Shown piece after piece: positions 62,046 through 64,000 of a stretch of DNA of 64,000 bases. Source of the DNA: Azoarcus sp. DN11 (GTDB lineage: Bacteria; Pseudomonadota; Gammaproteobacteria; Burkholderiales; Rhodocyclaceae). Numbering within the stretch: position 1 is the stretch's first letter; each line of letters starts with the position of its first letter. The stretch is from positions 3,658,001-3,722,000 of the forward strand of contig NZ_CP021731.1 of the NCBI RefSeq assembly GCF_003628555.1, in the 5' to 3' direction. The notes below the pieces were generated by a model. The model did no database searches, was not told the origin of the DNA, and saw nothing but the letters and a program-made list of their open reading frames with translations. The position numbers were made by a program, and so were the translations under genes.

Positions 62046-63293
62046 ATGGACTTCGACTATTCCGAGAAGACCGAAATGGTGCTGGACGTGCTGCGCCATT
62101 TCATGGCCCGGCGCATCCTGCCCGCCAATCTCGCCTGGCACCGGTGCGCCACGCGCGGCGAATACCCGCTCGCGGTCGTCGAACCGCTCAAGGCGATCGC
62201 GCGTGAGGAGGGGCTGTGGAACCTGTTCCTGCCCGGCCTGCGCGAACACGAGCCGGGCACGCGGCTCGACAACGCCGAATACGCACCGCTCGCCGAAGCG
62301 ATGGGGCGCATTCCCTGGTCGGCCGAGGTGTTCAACTGCAGCGCACCCGACACCGGCAACATGGAACTGCTGCACCTGCACGCGAACGCTGCCCAGTACG
62401 AACGCTGGCTGCAGCCGCTCCTCGAAGGCCGCATCCGCTCGTGCTTCGCGATGACGGAGCCGGACGTCGCCTCATCGGACGCCACCAACCTGCGCACGAC
62501 GATCCGCCGCGACGGCGACGACTATGTCATCAACGGGCGCAAATGGTTCGTGACCGGCGCCGCCCACCCGCACTGCCGCTTCGCGATCGTGATGGGCCTC
62601 ACCAAGGACGAAAGCGGCGAGCGGGCGCATTGCCGCCACTCGATGGTGATCGTGCCGATGGACACGCCCGGCGTCGAAATCGTGCGCAACATCCCGGTGA
62701 TGCACCACCTGTCGCCGGAAGGGCACTGCGAGATCGTCTTCCGCGACGTGCGCGTGCCGGCGGAGAACTTGCTGGGCGACGAAGGCGAGGGTTTCGCGCT
62801 GGCGCAGGCGCGCCTGGGCCCCGGGCGCGTGCATCACTGCATGCGCACCATCGGCCAGTGCGAACTCGCGCTGGAGATGATGTGCGAGCGCGCCCTGGAA
62901 CGCCGCACCTTCGGCAAGTACCTGAGCGACTTCGCGAACATCCAGGAATGGATCGCACATTCGCGCGTCGAGATCGACCAGGCGCGGCTCCTCGTGCTGC
63001 GCGCCGCGTGGCTGATGGACCAGCGCGGCAACCAGGCCGCACGCGTCGACGTCTCCGCGATAAAACTCGTCGCCGCGCAGCTGCAGACGCGCATCCTCGA
63101 TCGCGCGATGCAGGTGTTCGGCGCGATGGGCCTCACGCCCGACACGCCGCTGTCGCTGTTCTGGACCTGGGGCCGTGCGATGCGCTTCTTCGACGGCCCG
63201 GACGAAGTCCACCTGCGCGTGCTCGCGCGCAGCGAACTCGACAAGGCCAAGGCCAACCGCGGCGCAACGGCAGCCTATTATCTGCTTGAATGA
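62046..63293 (+). CDS. acyl-CoA dehydrogenase, ACAD10/11-like
   Basis: A 415-residue FAD enzyme with NCSAPDTGNMELLHLHA near residue 97, FAMTEPDVASSDATNLR, NGRKWFVTGAAHP and the C-terminal ARLGPGRVHHCMRT and FDGPDEVHLRVLARSEL. It shares these blocks with the 60209-61468 product. A single-gene unit with its own operator. The stop is 25 bp before the left end of the insertion sequence. Confidence 0.9.
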   Translation: MDFDYSEKTEMVLDVLRHFMARRILPANLAWHRCATRGEYPLAVVEPLKAIAREEGLWNLFLPGLREHEPGTRLDNAEYAPLAEAMGRIPWSAEVFNCSAPDTGNMELLHLHANAAQYERWLQPLLEGRIRSCFAMTEPDVASSDATNLRTTIRRDGDDYVINGRKWFVTGAAHPHCRFAIVMGLTKDESGERAHCRHSMVIVPMDTPGVEIVRNIPVMHHLSPEGHCEIVFRDVRVPAENLLGDEGEGFALAQARLGPGRVHHCMRTIGQCELALEMMCERALERRTFGKYLSDFANIQEWIAHSRVEIDQARLLVLRAAWLMDQRGNQAARVDVSAIKLVAAQLQTRILDRAMQVFGAMGLTPDTPLSLFWTWGRAMRFFDGPDEVHLRVLARSELDKAKANRGATAAYYLLE

Positions 63294-63318
63294 GACCGCG
63301 GCGCCCCTTCTTATTTAG

Positions 63319-64000
63319 GGAGACGCTGAACAAATGACGAACCCGTCGTCGGTCACCAGTCGCGGTGACATTCGGTCCGAGAATTTCGTCGGAGCGCTTG
63401 CGGATTTTGCTCGCGCGGTGGTTGTTCGGGGCGTCGTCAACGTGCGTTCTTCGATTTTCATTACTCATGACGCACTGCCGGCGCCGGACGCGAGCAATCG
63501 CCGGCGCGCCAGGACCAGATTGGCAAAGCCGAAGAGCGTGAACAACTGCGCCGTGTTCTTCGTCAACCCGCGGTAACGCGTCTTGCGATGACGAAACAGG
63601 TTCTTCACAACATGGAAAGGATGCTCGACCTTTGCCCGGATGCGTGCCTTCGCCTGTTCGTACTGTTCCAGCAGTCGGTCCAGCCGGCTGGTACCCAGCG
63701 CCTTGCGCTTGCCCGGCCGCATCGCCACGTGCCAGTTGACCGTGAGGTCTCTGTTTTCATCGCGCTTGTGCATGCCCTGATAGCCCGCGTCGCCGAGCAC
63801 ATCGGTCTCATCCCCATGCAGCAGCGCATGCGCCTGCGTGACGTCCCCGACATTGGCGGCAGTGCCAACCAGGGTATGAACCAGACCGGAATCGGCATCG
63901 ACGCCGATGTGCGCCTTCATGCCGAAATGCCACTGCTTGCCTTTCTTGGCTTGATGCATCTCGGGATCGCGGGCTTGCTCCCGATTCTTGGTCGAGGGCG
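63319..64000. mobile_element. IS5-family insertion sequence, left part
   Basis: The element carries an IS5-type transposase on the minus strand and continues past the window. Its left end is placed near 63319 (GGAGACGCTGAACAA), preceded by TTAG, which would fit a short IS5-type target site. The boundary is inferred, as the other inverted repeat is not in view. Confidence 0.65.
63465..64000 (-). CDS. IS5-family transposase (C-terminal part)
   Basis: The frame is open to the right window edge, so the N-terminus is missing. The 178 visible residues include STKNREQARDPEMHQAKKGKQWHFGMKAHIGVD, the DDE-type GDAGYQGMHKR (third-domain Asp and Tyr) and the final FHVVKNLFRHRKTRYRGLTKN with the E region (KARIRAKVEHPF). 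This is the IS5/DDE_Tnp_1 pattern. No frameshift is visible in this part. It lies directly after the last gene of the catabolic locus. Confidence 0.92.
   Translation of the reverse strand, partial: PSTKNREQARDPEMHQAKKGKQWHFGMKAHIGVDADSGLVHTLVGTAANVGDVTQAHALLHGDETDVLGDAGYQGMHKRDENRDLTVNWHVAMRPGKRKALGTSRLDRLLEQYEQAKARIRAKVEHPFHVVKNLFRHRKTRYRGLTKNTAQLFTLFGFANLVLARRRLLASGAGSAS

Noticed and set aside
1..64000. CRISPR array, prophage or secretion-system genes
   Set aside because: I saw no regularly spaced direct repeats, Cas genes, phage structural genes or secretion machinery apart from the type IV pilus genes.

Overview
The window is high-GC DNA from a betaproteobacterium, most likely a Rhodocyclales / Zoogloeaceae type (Azoarcus, Aromatoleum or Thauera). 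That placement is an inference from gene content: a cbb3 oxidase, a type IV pilus operon, and a large CoA-thioester catabolic locus with no recognisable oxygenase.

Positions 1-15 kb look like core genome. On the minus strand are the start of ccoN (cut by the window edge), ccoS and ccoI, followed by a type II 3-hydroxyacyl-CoA dehydrogenase with a perfect upstream palindrome, a Nudix CoA pyrophosphatase, a retropepsin-like protease and an AlgZ/FimS-like sensor kinase. Divergent from the kinase is the minor-pilin operon pilE-fimT-pilV-pilW-pilX-pilY1. It ends in a clear terminator and is followed by a palindromic repeat and a lone GspH/FimT-type pilin. At 15.13-15.18 kb there is an 18-nt fragment identical in form to the 3' end of a serine tRNA, with its own terminator. 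It looks like an attachment-site scar and lies where the accessory region starts.

From 15.4 to 63.3 kb almost every gene belongs to one catabolic locus. It holds five acyl-CoA dehydrogenases, two APH-type kinases, a DUF6285 protein, three thiolase-fold enzymes (one paired with a DUF35 partner), two enoyl-CoA hydratases, a bifunctional hydratase/dehydrogenase, eight SDR-family proteins, an AMP-dependent acyl-CoA ligase, an MDR reductase, an old-yellow-enzyme/dienoyl-CoA-reductase-like flavoprotein, a KstD/fumarate-reductase-like flavoprotein and two carboxymuconolactone-decarboxylase-like proteins. It also holds three MFS transporters and an envelope module (RND/MMPL pump, YCF48 propeller, DUF1329 and DUF1302 proteins). 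The genes form eight transcription units (minus 20898-15435, plus 21396-25511, minus 31922-25562, plus 32311-37397, plus 37525-41758, minus 53013-42990, minus 61468-53582, plus 62046-63293).

The main finding is that each of these eight units has one copy of the same dyad, CGACCG-N2-CGGTCG, in its promoter. In six cases the dyad lies inside the 17-bp spacer between the -35 and -10 boxes. A TetR-family regulator (41117-41758) is encoded at the end of one unit. The likely picture is a single-regulator island that activates a hydrophobic branched, alicyclic, isoprenoid or steroid-like acid, shortens it by beta-oxidation and retro-aldol/thiolytic steps, and handles hydroxyacyl-CoA intermediates with a split ACAD10/11- or Lva-like kinase plus acyl-CoA dehydrogenase module. 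The substrate cannot be read from sequence. The window ends in an IS5-type element whose transposase runs off the right edge.
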